DNA from: SHZI01 sp038214295
GTDB lineage: Bacteria > Pseudomonadota > Gammaproteobacteria > Steroidobacterales > GCA-2729495
Direction of reading: 5' to 3'
NCBI GenBank assembly: GCA_038214295.1
Contig: JBBQSA010000008.1
Span: 15,362 to 79,361 of the forward strand
DNA: 64,000 bases
Part shown: positions 15,748-25,296 of the stretch, one piece after another
Numbering within the stretch: the stretch's first letter is position 1
Layout of the letters: each line of letters begins with the position of its first letter
The notes under the pieces: generated by a model
What the model was told of the DNA's origin: nothing
Seen by the model: the letters and a program-made list of their open reading frames with translations, nothing else
The model's database searches: none
Position numbers and translations under genes: made by a program

Positions 15748-16584
15748 TCAGCCGGCGCTGGCAGCTGGGACGGGAACCCCCGATGTCCAGCGGACGGCAT
15801 CCACCTGGCCCCGCGCCCCGGTCAGCCGCTCGAGCGCCTCGGCGAAGCGGACGGCATCGCCGCTCGTCACGAACCGATGCTCGCCTTGCCGCGGCCCCTG
15901 CTCCGCCAGGCCGTGCTGCTGCAGCACCGTGCCGAGATGGCGGGCGATGGCAGCCGCCGGCTCGATGACCGCCACGTCCGGGCCGACGAGACGGCGAATT
16001 ACGTCGATCACGAAGGAATAGTGCGTGCAGGCCAGCACGATGGTATCCGCCCCGGCCGCCAGGATCGGAGCCAGGTAGCCGCGCAGCATCGCCTCAGTGA
16101 CCGGGCCATCGAGCTCCCCGGCCTCGATCTGCTCGGCAAGGCCGACGCACACCTGGTTCACCAGGCTGATCCCGGCCGCGTGCCGGCCGGCAGTGGCCTG
16201 GAACAGGCGGCCCTGGAATGTGGCCGGCGTCGCCATGATCCCCACGACGCCGCTTTTCGTCAGCGCCGCCGCCGGTTTCACGGCCGGCTCCATGCCGATC
16301 ACCGGCACCTGCGGGAAACTCTCGCGCAGGTGTTTCAGCGCCGCCGCCGAAGCGGTGTTGCAGGCGACCACCAGCGCCTTGCAACCGCGATCGAGCAGGA
16401 AACGGGCGATACCGTCACAGTAAGCGCGGATCTCGGTCTCGCCCCGCGGACCGTAGGGAACGTGGGCCTGATCGGCGAAGTAGATCGTGTCCTCCTGCGG
16501 GAGGGCGCGCACGATCTCGCGCCAGACGGACAGGCCGCCGACACCGGAGTCGAAAACGCCAATGGGTCCCCTGGTCGCGGTCAC
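15748..16584 (-). CDS. murI: Glutamate racemase
   Basis: Makes D-glutamate for peptidoglycan using two catalytic cysteines, both visible: VVACNTASA and VLACTHYSF. The N-terminus GPIGVFDSGVGGLSVWREI is diagnostic. 278 residues, E. coli 285. Its ATG overlaps the stop of the upstream DUF1330 gene by four bases. Confidence 0.97.
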   Translation of the reverse strand: MTATRGPIGVFDSGVGGLSVWREIVRALPQEDTIYFADQAHVPYGPRGETEIRAYCDGIARFLLDRGCKALVVACNTASAAALKHLRESFPQVPVIGMEPAVKPAAALTKSGVVGIMATPATFQGRLFQATAGRHAAGISLVNQVCVGLAEQIEAGELDGPVTEAMLRGYLAPILAAGADTIVLACTHYSFVIDVIRRLVGPDVAVIEPAAAIARHLGTVLQQHGLAEQGPRQGEHRFVTSGDAVRFAEALERLTGARGQVDAVRWTSGVPVPAASAG

Positions 16585-16892
16585 GCCATGGCGGGCGGGG
16601 GCGCCTCGAAGAAGCCGATGTCGTAGATCCCCGTGCCTTCGCGGAGCGGCTTGCAGCCCTTCTGGTAGTCGTCGCTGTTATAGAAGGCCAGCAGGTTGTC
16701 CATGCTCGGGAACTCCAGCATGACCAAGACCTTGCTGTTCAGCAGGGTGCCCGACACGACGTTGGACGACTTGCCCCGGACGATGTACTTGCCGCCGTGG
16801 GAGCGGGCAAGGCGTGCCGACTCCTCGGAGTACTTCTTGAGACTGGGGCCGGGGTTGGTGACTTCGACGACCGAGAGGATGTACGCGGGCAT
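16581..16892 (-). CDS. DUF1330 family protein
   Basis: A 103-residue ferredoxin-like (dimeric alpha/beta-barrel) protein of unknown function. It begins MPAYILSVVEVTNPG and has the family core ARSHGGKYIVRG and VMLEFPSMDNLLAFYNSDDY. Overlaps murI by four bases, so the two are translationally coupled, but no functional link is known. Confidence 0.93.
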   Translation of the reverse strand: MPAYILSVVEVTNPGPSLKKYSEESARLARSHGGKYIVRGKSSNVVSGTLLNSKVLVMLEFPSMDNLLAFYNSDDYQKGCKPLREGTGIYDIGFFEAPPPAMA

Positions 16893-16953
16893 GTGCTTGG
16901 CTCCAGGAAACGGAATCGTGGGGGCGCATTATCCGGGGAAGACGGTCCGCGCA

Positions 16954-18465
16954 TCAATGCGGCGATCCCGGCACATCTTCGGCATCGACCAGGGTATCCA
17001 GGTGCATCAGCTTCCGGACAACGGGCGACAACGCCAGGAGGGCAAGGCCCGCGCCGACGGCGACCCAGCCAACTGTCGAGTAGACGTGCAGCACGGTCTG
17101 CTGCTCCATCCCCGTGCCCGACTCGGCCTCGGCGCCCGCCACTGCCGCGATGAGACCAGCGGCGAAATCGCCGGTGGCCGAGGCAAAGAACCATGTGCCC
17201 ATGATGAGGCTTGCCATGTGCGCCGGCGCGAGACGGTTCATGGCCGACAGTCCGACGGGAGATAGACACAGCTCGCCGGTCGTGTGCAGGAGGTAGATGA
17301 GAAAGATGTAGACCACCGGCGTGGCAACGCCGGCGGCGGCACCGGCCACGAGCACGAGAAACCCGGCACCAAGCTGGATCATTCCCAGGCCGAACTTTGC
17401 CGGTGCGGAGGGCTCAAGCCCCCGGCTGGCGAGCCAGTGCCAGAGGCCGGCAAACACGGGACCCAGCAACACGATGTAGACGGCATTGATGGACTGGAAG
17501 ACCGATGCCGGTACGCCGGCCCGCTCGACGAACCGGTCCGTGTAGAGGTTCAGGGACGACCCGGCCTGTTCGAACAGGGCCCAGAAGAGAATCGAGCCGA
17601 TGATCAGGAACATGGCTGCAAAGATACGATCCCGATCGGCAGGTGGCAGGCGGAAGACGGCCGTGTACAGCACGTAGGCCACCAGCGCGAAGCCCGACAC
17701 GCCGAGCAGCTTGCCCACCAGTTCCTGGTACTGGACAAGCCACCACACCAGGCCGACGCCACCGACGCCGCCGAGGTAGATCAACCATTCACGGCGCACG
17801 CCCCAGACGCGCTCGCGGAGGCGGGCTGCGTCGGGCGCCTCGCCCTTGCCCATCAGCAGGGGTTTGCCCCACATGAAGACCGCCAGGCCGAACAGCATGC
17901 CGACGCCCGCGGCGCCGAAGCCATAGGACCAGCCGAAGGTTTCGCCGAGATAGCCGCAAAGCACGGCACCCAGGGCCGCGCCCAGGTTGATGCCCATGTA
18001 GAAGATCGTGTAGGCCTGGTCGCGTCGCGTGTCGGTCCGGGGGTAGAGCTGGCCCACGATGACCGAGACGTTGGCCTTGAGGAACCCGGACCCGACGATG
18101 ATGAAGGACAGGGCGAGCCAGAAAACGTCGAGTGTCGGGCTGCCCTGGCCGCCCTGGCCTTCGACCCCCATCAGGAAGTGGCCCGACGCAAGCAGGACGG
18201 CGCCAAACAGCACCGCCTTGCGCTGCCCCAGGTAGCGATCGGCCAGATAGCCGCCGATTACCGGGGTGATGTAGACGAGGGCGGTGTAGGCCCCGTAGAT
18301 GATGCTGGCCCGCTCATTGGAAAAGAGCCAGTGCTTGGTGAGGTAGAAAATCAGGAGGGCACGCATGCCGTAGTAGGAGAAACGCTCCCACATCTCGGTG
18401 AAAAAGAGAACGTAGAGCCCTCGCGGGTGACCGAAGAAGGTCGCTTGCGGAGCGCCCGGCTGCAT
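16954..18465 (-). CDS. POT/PTR family proton-coupled peptide transporter
   Basis: Inner-membrane symporter taking up di- and tripeptides. The proton-coupling motif EMWERFSYYG lies at residues 24-33, and the PTR2 signatures GGYLADRYLGQRKAVLFGA and FYMGINLGAALGAVLCGYLG follow. About 12-14 membrane helices are predicted by eye in 503 residues. The ATG directly abuts the tatC stop, so it is likely co-transcribed with tatABC. The window also encodes a peptide ABC importer (20605-26855). Confidence 0.95.
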   Translation of the reverse strand: MQPGAPQATFFGHPRGLYVLFFTEMWERFSYYGMRALLIFYLTKHWLFSNERASIIYGAYTALVYITPVIGGYLADRYLGQRKAVLFGAVLLASGHFLMGVEGQGGQGSPTLDVFWLALSFIIVGSGFLKANVSVIVGQLYPRTDTRRDQAYTIFYMGINLGAALGAVLCGYLGETFGWSYGFGAAGVGMLFGLAVFMWGKPLLMGKGEAPDAARLRERVWGVRREWLIYLGGVGGVGLVWWLVQYQELVGKLLGVSGFALVAYVLYTAVFRLPPADRDRIFAAMFLIIGSILFWALFEQAGSSLNLYTDRFVERAGVPASVFQSINAVYIVLLGPVFAGLWHWLASRGLEPSAPAKFGLGMIQLGAGFLVLVAGAAAGVATPVVYIFLIYLLHTTGELCLSPVGLSAMNRLAPAHMASLIMGTWFFASATGDFAAGLIAAVAGAEAESGTGMEQQTVLHVYSTVGWVAVGAGLALLALSPVVRKLMHLDTLVDAEDVPGSPH

Positions 18466-19266
18466 TCAGGCGGGCTTGTCGCGCACGGACTCGTCGGCCG
18501 GCGCGGGCCGGGACAGCAGGCGCGCCATCAGGATGCCGGCCTCGTAGAGCAGGTACATCGGTACCGCAAGAAGCGTCTGGGACAATACGTCGGGCGGTGT
18601 CAGCACCATGCCGACGACGAAGCAGCCGAGGAACACGTATTGGCGGTTGCTGGTTAGCAGGCTGATTTCCACGATGCCGCTCAAGACCAGCAGCACCGTT
18701 GCCACGGGGACCTCGAAAGCCACGCCGAAGGCGATGAACAGCACGAGCACGAAATCCAGGTAGTGGTTGATGTCGGTCATGATCTGGACGCCGGCCGGCG
18801 CGGCGGTGGTGAAGAAGCCGAACATCACGGGGAAGATCACGAAGTAGGCGAAGGCAACCCCGAGGTAGAAGAGCAACACGCTGGAAACCAGCAGCGGGAC
18901 CGCCAGCCGCTTTTCCCGCCTGTAGAGGCCCGGGGCCACGAACGCCCAGATCTGGTAGAGGACGATGGGTATGGCGAGCATGATGGCCACGTAGAAAGTG
19001 GCCTTGAAGGGCGTGAGAAAGGGCGAAGCCACTTCGGTTGCGATCATCGTCGCACCCTCTGGTAGCTGTGACATCAGCGGCTGGGCGACCGCCTGGAACA
19101 CTTGCCGAACGAAGGGCAGCAGGCAGACGAACACCGCCAGGATTGCGCCCATGGCCTTCAGCAGGCGGGTGCGCAGCTCCAGCAGGTGTGACATCAGGCT
19201 GGCCTCGGGGAGCTCCTCCGGGGGGTCGTTGTGCTGGTGATCGTTATCCGCCATCGAGTCCGCCAT
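18466..19266 (-). CDS. tatC: Sec-independent translocase subunit TatC
   Basis: Polytopic receptor for twin-arginine signal peptides. The N-terminal SLMSHLLELRTRLLKA and the loop YQIWAFVAPGLYRREKR are the classic TatC signatures; six membrane helices can be traced. 266 residues, E. coli 258, with a His/Asp-rich N-terminal tail (ADNDHQHNDPPEE). ATG 19254 is an alternative start. Ten bases after tatB. Confidence 0.97.
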   Translation of the reverse strand: MADSMADNDHQHNDPPEELPEASLMSHLLELRTRLLKAMGAILAVFVCLLPFVRQVFQAVAQPLMSQLPEGATMIATEVASPFLTPFKATFYVAIMLAIPIVLYQIWAFVAPGLYRREKRLAVPLLVSSVLLFYLGVAFAYFVIFPVMFGFFTTAAPAGVQIMTDINHYLDFVLVLFIAFGVAFEVPVATVLLVLSGIVEISLLTSNRQYVFLGCFVVGMVLTPPDVLSQTLLAVPMYLLYEAGILMARLLSRPAPADESVRDKPA

Positions 19267-19276
19267 CTAGCCGTCG

Positions 19277-19624
19277 TCAGGACGACCCGGGTCCGGGTGG
19301 GGTGCCGTCGGCGGGATCGGCGGCTGCTGCCCGGGCATCCGGCTCAGGATCCTTGGGAATCAGGTCCTCGGCGCCAGGCCGGCTGTAAGCGGCCTCCGGC
19401 GTAACCGGCGGCGTGGAGTGCGGGCGGTTTTCACTCGCCATGATCCGCCGCTCCTCGGCCTCGATCTCGTCCCGTATCTGCGTGGTGAGGGTTCGTGCCA
19501 TGCGGCGGGCATTGCCGACATAGCGGCCGAGCTGGGCTGCCACCTTGGGCAGCTTCTCCGGCCCCAGCACCACGAGGCCGAGCGCGAAGATAAGGGCGAG
19601 TTCCCAGAATCCGACTTCGAACAT
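19277..19624 (-). CDS. tatB: Sec-independent translocase subunit TatB
   Basis: Works with TatC in the signal-peptide receptor complex. The N-terminal membrane helix and hinge FALGLVVLGPEKLPKVAAQL, including the conserved Gly-Pro, mark it as TatB rather than TatA, followed by an amphipathic helix and a Pro/Ala-rich tail. 115 residues, on the short side for TatB. Confidence 0.95.
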   Translation of the reverse strand: MFEVGFWELALIFALGLVVLGPEKLPKVAAQLGRYVGNARRMARTLTTQIRDEIEAEERRIMASENRPHSTPPVTPEAAYSRPGAEDLIPKDPEPDARAAAADPADGTPPGPGSS

Positions 19625-19690
19625 CGCTTGTTTTTGCCCCGTACCCGGTGAGCACCGCCAGCCCGGCGGGTGATGACCAGCGCCCGGGCG

Positions 19691-19936
19691 TCAGGCCTTG
19701 CCGCCGCGCTCCGATTTCTGCTTGGCACTACCCGCTTCGGGAAACTCTGCGTCGGGCTTGCCAAGCTGCCGGGGTTCTTCCTCGCCTTTGTCCGCGTCGC
19801 CCATGGCTTTCTTGAAGCCCTTCACGGCGCCGCCCAGGTCCTGGCCGATGTCCTTGAGGCGCTTGGTGCCAAAGATCATCACCACGATCAGGAGAACGAT
19901 GAGAAGCTGCCAGATGCTGATGCCGCTAAGTCCCAT
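19691..19936 (-). CDS. tatA: Sec-independent translocase subunit TatA
   Basis: Pore-forming component of the Tat system. SIWQLLIVLLIVVMIFGTKR gives the membrane helix and the FGTKRL hinge; the amphipathic helix continues DIGQDLGGAVKGFKKAM, as in E. coli TatA. 81 residues with a charged C-terminal tail. First gene of tatA-tatB-tatC; 66 bases separate it from tatB. Confidence 0.96.
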   Translation of the reverse strand: MGLSGISIWQLLIVLLIVVMIFGTKRLKDIGQDLGGAVKGFKKAMGDADKGEEEPRQLGKPDAEFPEAGSAKQKSERGGKA

Positions 19937-20055
19937 GATGGTTACTCCGGAGGATGCGTTGCCACCGCGAATGCAGCGGGACGGAAATGCCCGCGTAAGC
20001 GTTTAGGATAGCCTGATCACGGTGCCGCTACGTGACAAAGATCACGGTCAGCGGA

Positions 20056-20505
20056 TCAGGCCGGGGGCGCGACGCGCAGGGAAAACGTGACGGGACCGCT
20101 ATTGACGAGCTCCACATCCATGTCGGCGCCAAACCGCCCTGCCTGCACCCGGGTCCAACGCCCTTTCGCCGCGGCCACCAGGTGCGCGAACAGCCGCTCG
20201 CCGTCCGCCGGCGGTGCCGCCGGCTCGAACCCGGGCCGATTACCGTGGCCCGTGTCCGCGACCAGGGTGAACTGCGGCACCAGCAGCAGCTCCCCGCCGG
20301 TGTCGACCAGGCTCCGGTTCATGCGCCCGGCCTCGTCCGCGAACACCCGGTACGCCAGGAGCCGTTCCGCCAGGCGCTCGGCGCCCGCCGGGGCATCGCC
20401 CCGCTCGATCCCGGCCAGCACGAGCAGCCCGGGCCCGATGGCCGCCACAAGCTCTCCCGCCACCAGCACTCGTGCCCACCGAACTCTCTGTAGAAGGCCA
20501 ATCAA
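20056..20505 (-). CDS. dtd: D-aminoacyl-tRNA deacylase
   Basis: Removes D-amino acids from mischarged tRNAs. The family motifs VPQFTLVAD (usually SQFTL) and VNSGPVTFSL (NxGPxT, with cis Gly-Pro) are present, and the N-terminus GLLQRVRWARVLV fits. 149 residues, E. coli 145. The start is a TTG with GGGGG ten bases upstream. Divergent from the peptide ABC operon across about 100 AT-rich bases. Confidence 0.95.
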   Translation of the reverse strand: MIGLLQRVRWARVLVAGELVAAIGPGLLVLAGIERGDAPAGAERLAERLLAYRVFADEAGRMNRSLVDTGGELLLVPQFTLVADTGHGNRPGFEPAAPPADGERLFAHLVAAAKGRWTRVQAGRFGADMDVELVNSGPVTFSLRVAPPA

Positions 20506-20604
20506 GACATTTTTCCCCCACTAATACCAATAAAAAGCCGTTTAAATTGCTAGCTATCCCCACAAACCGAATCTATCGTCCATTTTTGCCATCAGGGCAT
20601 CAGC

Positions 20605-22452
20605 ATGCCGGGTAGGCTAACATTTGTGGGAAACCCGGTGTCTCTGGTGGCGCGAATCGTCACCCTGGTGGCATTTTTACTTGGCCTGGCCAGCTGTGGT
20701 CCGGCCGAGTCCCCCGGCGACCCCCGGCCTGCCGTCAAGACCTTCCGCTACTCGATGGACCAGGCGCCGACCACCCTGGACCCGGTCCAGGGATCCAACA
20801 TCTACGCGAACTTCGTCATCGTCAACGCCTACGACACGCTCTATTCCTACAAGTACCTGGCCCGTCCCTACGAGCTGAAGCCCAACCTGGCGGTCGACTT
20901 TCCGGCCATATCCGCGGACGGGCTGGTCTACACCTTCCGCCTGAAACCGGGCGTGCACTTCGTCGATGACCCCTGCTTTCCCGGCGGGCGGGGGCGGGAA
21001 GTGGTCGCCGAGGACTTCATCTACTCCATCAAGCGCCAGTTCGATCCGGCGAACCAGCCCCAGGGCGCCTGGCTCTGGCAGGACCGGATAGCGGGACTCG
21101 AGGAATGGAAGGCGGCGGGCTCGCACTACGACCGGCCGGTCGCCGGCCTCCGGGCAATCGATGCCCACACGCTCGAGATCCGCCTGGTCCGCCCCTACCC
21201 GCAACTGGTGTCCACCCTCGCCCAGGGCTATTCCGCCCTGGTCGCTCGCGAGGCCGTCGAAAAGTACGGCAAGGGTCTCGGCGTTCGGCCCGTCGGTTCG
21301 GGGCCCTTCAGGCTCGTGTCCTACGACACGGCCCGGGTCGTCATGGAGCGCAATCCGCACTTCCGGCAGGAACCGGTGGACCTCGCCGCCGAGGGCTACG
21401 ACCCCGCGACCCAGGCTTTCAGCGGTGTGGAGGCCATCCAGGGCCGGTCGCCCCCGTTCGTGGACCGGCTGGAATTCAATTTCATCAACGAGCCCAGCGC
21501 CTCCTGGACGTCCTTCACCAAAGGCGACGAAATCCAGCTGACCGTGCTGCCCATCGAGCAGGTCGACCGGGTGCTCGCCAGCAAACACCCGGTCACTCTC
21601 CGCCCGGAGTACGCGGGCAAGTACCACGTCTACGCGGGCCTCGAGGCCGGCTTTGTCTTCACGGCCTTCAACATGGATTTTCCAGAGTTCGGTTACAACG
21701 ATGACCCGGAGCGGGCGCGCCGGAACAAGGCCCTGCGCTGCGCGATCATCAAGGGCTACGACTGGGAGGCCCGCAACAAGAGCTGGTACTTTGGGCTCGC
21801 CGAGTACTTTCCGGGCATCATCGTGCCTGCCAGTCCCGAGTTCGATCCGGACCTCTCCCGGGAAAGCGTCACCCGCGACGTGGCTGGTGCCCGGCGTCTC
21901 CTGAAGGACAACGGCTGGACTCCCGACAATCTGCCAGAGCTCGTCTATGGCACTACTGCCGGTACGACAGAGCGCCTGATCTTCGAGCAGTTTCGGGCCT
22001 GGATGCGCGACATCGGCTTTCCACGTGAGAAGGTGGTGCAGAAGACCTACGCCAACTTCGGGGACATTTCACGGGCCTGGAAGCGCAACCAGCTGCCTCT
22101 CGTGGCCAAGGGCTGGGGCCTCGATTACCCGGACGCGGAGAACACGCTGCAGCTGTTCTACGGGCCGAATGGCTCGCCCGGTTCCAACGACGCCAACTGG
22201 AAGAACGCCGAGTTCGACCGTCTCTACGAGCAGACCTCGGTGATGCAACCCTCGGACGAGCGGACGGCCCTCTACCGGCGGATGAACCAGCTGGTGATCG
22301 ACGACTGCGTCGCTATCACCGGGATTTCCAGGACCCGGATCTTCCTCTGGGACAAGGACGTGATCGGCCTGCCGGACCGGGAAATACTGGGCGGATTCTG
22401 GCTGAAATACGTCGACGTGGCGCCCGCGCCAGCGGGCGCCCGGGGCAACTGA
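20605..22452 (+). CDS. ABC transporter peptide-binding lipoprotein (OppA/DppA type)
   Basis: Periplasmic solute-binding component (SBP family 5) of a peptide importer. The signal ends in the lipobox LASC (Cys about residue 31), so it is probably lipid-anchored. The domain starts at TFRYSMDQAPTTLDPVQGSN and contains the family segment GSGPFRLVSYD. 615 residues, long for the family (about 540), with extra loops such as DPCFPGGRGREVV. First gene of the operon, four bases before the first permease gene. Confidence 0.95.
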   Translation: MPGRLTFVGNPVSLVARIVTLVAFLLGLASCGPAESPGDPRPAVKTFRYSMDQAPTTLDPVQGSNIYANFVIVNAYDTLYSYKYLARPYELKPNLAVDFPAISADGLVYTFRLKPGVHFVDDPCFPGGRGREVVAEDFIYSIKRQFDPANQPQGAWLWQDRIAGLEEWKAAGSHYDRPVAGLRAIDAHTLEIRLVRPYPQLVSTLAQGYSALVAREAVEKYGKGLGVRPVGSGPFRLVSYDTARVVMERNPHFRQEPVDLAAEGYDPATQAFSGVEAIQGRSPPFVDRLEFNFINEPSASWTSFTKGDEIQLTVLPIEQVDRVLASKHPVTLRPEYAGKYHVYAGLEAGFVFTAFNMDFPEFGYNDDPERARRNKALRCAIIKGYDWEARNKSWYFGLAEYFPGIIVPASPEFDPDLSRESVTRDVAGARRLLKDNGWTPDNLPELVYGTTAGTTERLIFEQFRAWMRDIGFPREKVVQKTYANFGDISRAWKRNQLPLVAKGWGLDYPDAENTLQLFYGPNGSPGSNDANWKNAEFDRLYEQTSVMQPSDERTALYRRMNQLVIDDCVAITGISRTRIFLWDKDVIGLPDREILGGFWLKYVDVAPAPAGARGN

Positions 22453-22455
22453 CCG

Positions 22456-23406
22456 GTGGAAATTCTCCAGTACTCCCTGCGCAAGCTGCTCGGCGGACTG
22501 CCGCTGATTCTCGGCGTCACCCTGGTGAGCTTCGCCCTGATGGTCTACTTCGGGCCGGACATGACCTACCTGCTGCTGGGCAAGAACCCCACGCCCGACC
22601 AGATCCTCGAGGTCCGGCACCAGCTCGGCTACGACCAGCCTTTCCTGCAACGCTACCTCGACTTCCTCCGGCAGATCGTCACCCTCGACTTCGGCAACGC
22701 CTCCACGGGAGAGCGGGTGACCGACCTGCTGGCAAAGACCATCCCGGTGTCGCTCATCCTGATCCTGCCGGGCTTCATCCTGGGGCACGTGGTGGGGCTG
22801 CTACTGGCAATGGCCGCTGCCTACTGGCGCGGAACCTGGCTCGACAAGCTGATCATGGCGGTGGCCGTGACCGGCATGAGCGTGAGCTTCCTGATCGTGA
22901 TCATCGGCTGCCAGATCCTGCTCAGCTCCGCCGATGGCCTCGACCTGTTCCCGGTCCGGGGCTGGAACGCCAGTAGCTTTGGCAACTACGTCAGTTACGT
23001 CACTGTGCCGACCATCGCCACCATGTTCGTGGCGCTCGGCTACGAGACGCGCTTCTACCGGTCGATCGTCGTGGAGGAGATGACCCGGGATCACGTGCGC
23101 ACGGCCCGGGCCTTTGGCCTGCCCGAGTCGCGGATCTTCTGCCGCAACATCCTGAAAAACTGCCTGATACCCATCATCACCCGGATCATGTTTTCCATAC
23201 CCCAGGTGGCGATCGGGGGCGCCCTGCTGATCGAGAGCTACTTCGGTATTCCCGGCATCGGCAAGGCGACCTATGAGGCTATCGTCACCGGCGACCAGCC
23301 GGTGCTGAAGGCCGTGGTCAGCCTGACCGCGATTCTCTTCGTGATGGTGGTGGTGCTGACCGACATCCTCTACCGCGCCGTGGATCCCCGGGTGACACTC
23401 AAGTGA
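22456..23406 (+). CDS. Peptide ABC transporter permease (OppB/DppB type)
   Basis: Inner-membrane permease with about six helices. The N-terminal helix ILQYSLRKLLGGLPLILGVT and the cytoplasmic EAA loop (DHVRTARAFGLPESRIF) that contacts the ATPases are clear, as is IESYFGIPGIGKATYEAIV. 316 residues; begins with GTG or ATG-like start at 22456 right after the binding protein and overlaps the next permease by four bases. Confidence 0.95.
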   Translation: MEILQYSLRKLLGGLPLILGVTLVSFALMVYFGPDMTYLLLGKNPTPDQILEVRHQLGYDQPFLQRYLDFLRQIVTLDFGNASTGERVTDLLAKTIPVSLILILPGFILGHVVGLLLAMAAAYWRGTWLDKLIMAVAVTGMSVSFLIVIIGCQILLSSADGLDLFPVRGWNASSFGNYVSYVTVPTIATMFVALGYETRFYRSIVVEEMTRDHVRTARAFGLPESRIFCRNILKNCLIPIITRIMFSIPQVAIGGALLIESYFGIPGIGKATYEAIVTGDQPVLKAVVSLTAILFVMVVVLTDILYRAVDPRVTLK

Positions 23407-24293
23407 GCGCGGCCAACCCGTCAATCGCAGCGCCGGCCCGGCGCCGGTCCGAATCACTCTGGTGGAAAGCGGCCCGCAAGTTCGGCCGCGACCGGCTTGG
23501 CATGGTCGCCCTGGCCGTCGTGCTGATCTACTTCGTGGCGGCGCTCGGGGTCTGGCTGGGCTGGTGGGCCATGGGCTGGCCCGATCTGTCGGGCGACAAG
23601 TGGGAGCCGATGTCCCGTGCCCACTGGTTCGGCACCAACATCATCGGCCAGGACATCTTTGACCGGGCAATCTTCAGCACCGCCACGGCCTTCGAGGTGG
23701 GACTGATCGTGGCACTGGTGGCCACCGGCATCGGCGCCGTCCTGGGTGCCTTCGCCGGCTTCTTCGCCGGTAGCTGGATCGATGCCGTCTTGAGCTGGCT
23801 CATGAGCGTGCTCGACGCGATTCCTTTCTATCTCTTCGTGGCAGCGGTCGCCTACGCCCTGGCGGACAATCCCTGGGCCATGCACGTCGCGATGATCACC
23901 ACGTTCTGGATCGGCACCGGGCGCCTGATCCGGGGCGAGGTCATCAAGCTGCGGGGCATGGAGTACATCGAGGCGGCGCACTCGATCGGCCTGCCGGAAA
24001 TCACGATCATCTTCCGGCACATCCTGCCCAACACGGCGCACATCCTGCTGGTGCAGGCCTCGGTGACCTTCGTGAGCGCGATCAAGGCCGAGGTGATCCT
24101 GAGTTTCCTCGGGCTGGGGATCAAGGACGGCATGAGCTGGGGCCTGATGATCGACGAGAGCACCAAGGAGGTCCTGGCGGGCTTCTACAACAACTTTCTC
24201 GCGGCCTCGCTGCTGATGTTCGGGCTCGTCATGGCCTTCAACGCGGTGGCCGACGCGCTGCAGGACGCGCTTGACCCGCGGAAGGTCGGCTGA
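23403..24293 (+). CDS. Peptide ABC transporter permease (OppC/DppC type)
   Basis: Second permease of the importer. The cytoplasmic N-terminus WWKAARKFGRDRLGM, the motif HWFGTNIIGQDIFDRAIFS and the EAA loop EYIEAAHSIGLPEITIIFRH are typical of OppC/DppC. 296 residues. The GTG start overlaps the upstream stop (GTGA), and its own stop overlaps the next ATG by one base, so translation of the set is tightly coupled. Confidence 0.95.
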   Translation: MSAANPSIAAPARRRSESLWWKAARKFGRDRLGMVALAVVLIYFVAALGVWLGWWAMGWPDLSGDKWEPMSRAHWFGTNIIGQDIFDRAIFSTATAFEVGLIVALVATGIGAVLGAFAGFFAGSWIDAVLSWLMSVLDAIPFYLFVAAVAYALADNPWAMHVAMITTFWIGTGRLIRGEVIKLRGMEYIEAAHSIGLPEITIIFRHILPNTAHILLVQASVTFVSAIKAEVILSFLGLGIKDGMSWGLMIDESTKEVLAGFYNNFLAASLLMFGLVMAFNAVADALQDALDPRKVG

Positions 24294-25279
24294 TGGCTGC
24301 TGCTGACAGCATGCGCCCCGTACTCAGCGTCCGTGACCTGACGGTGGAGTTCGCCACCGAGGAGGGGGTGGTGCGGGCTGTGGACGAGGTGAGCTTCGAC
24401 GTGCAGCCGAACGAGACGCTGGGCCTCGTCGGCGAGTCCGGCTGCGGCAAGACGGTTACCGGCCTGTCGATACTCCGCCTGATCCCGATGCCCCCCGGGC
24501 GGATCGCCGGCGGCCGTATCGAGCTGCTCGGCCGGGACCTGGTGCCCCTCGACAACCGGGCCATCGAGGATATCCGCGGCCGCGACGTCTCGATGATCTT
24601 CCAGGAGCCCATGACGGCGCTCAATCCCGTGTTCACCATCGGCAGCCAGATGACGGACGTCCTGCGCCGGCACCGGCAGCTCACCCGCCGCCAGGCGCGG
24701 GGCGTCGCCGCGGAGCTGCTGGCCAGGGTCAACATCCCGGCACCGGAGACCCGGCTGGACGACTATCCCCACCAGCTGTCGGGCGGGATGCGCCAGCGGG
24801 TGATGATCGCGATGGCGCTGTCCTGCAACCCGCAACTGCTGATTGCCGACGAGCCGACGACCGCGCTCGATGTCACCACCCAGGCCCAGGTGCTGCAGCA
24901 GATCAGCGATTTGCAGGCGGAGTTCCGCATGGCCGTGATCCTGGTGACCCACGATCTCGGCGTGGTGGCCGAGACCTGCCAGCGGGCGGTCGTGATGTAC
25001 TGCGGGAGTATCGTCGAGGCAGGCGAGGTGGCCGAGCTGTTCAGCCACCCGCGGCATCCCTACACCGCCGGGCTGCTGGCCTCGATTCCCCGGCTGCGGA
25101 GCGAGCGCCTGGCGGAACTGCCCGTCATCCCGGGCCGGGTGCCCGACCTGTTAAACCTGCCCGCCGGCTGCCGCTTCGCGGACCGCTGCCCGCGGGTGCA
25201 GGAGCGGTGCCGGGTGGAGCGGCCCCGGATGACCGGCGCGGACGCCGGCCACGGGGCGGCTTGCCACTACCCGCTCTAG
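24293..25279 (+). CDS. Peptide ABC transporter ATPase (OppD/DppD type)
   Basis: ATP-hydrolysing subunit. Walker A is GESGCGKT, the signature is LSGGMRQRVMIAMAL, Walker B LLIADEPTTALD, and the switch His is in ILVTHDLGVV. The C-terminal oligopeptide extension holds the Cys cluster of GCRFADRCPRVQERC, which in this family can bind an iron-sulfur centre. 328 residues. Confidence 0.96.
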   Translation: MAAADSMRPVLSVRDLTVEFATEEGVVRAVDEVSFDVQPNETLGLVGESGCGKTVTGLSILRLIPMPPGRIAGGRIELLGRDLVPLDNRAIEDIRGRDVSMIFQEPMTALNPVFTIGSQMTDVLRRHRQLTRRQARGVAAELLARVNIPAPETRLDDYPHQLSGGMRQRVMIAMALSCNPQLLIADEPTTALDVTTQAQVLQQISDLQAEFRMAVILVTHDLGVVAETCQRAVVMYCGSIVEAGEVAELFSHPRHPYTAGLLASIPRLRSERLAELPVIPGRVPDLLNLPAGCRFADRCPRVQERCRVERPRMTGADAGHGAACHYPL

Positions 25280-25296
25280 GCCGCTCCAAACCGGCG

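Noticed and set aside
17284..18657. 457-codon plus-strand frame over the peptide transporter
   Set aside because: Antisense to clear membrane helices; highly charged, no homology recognised.
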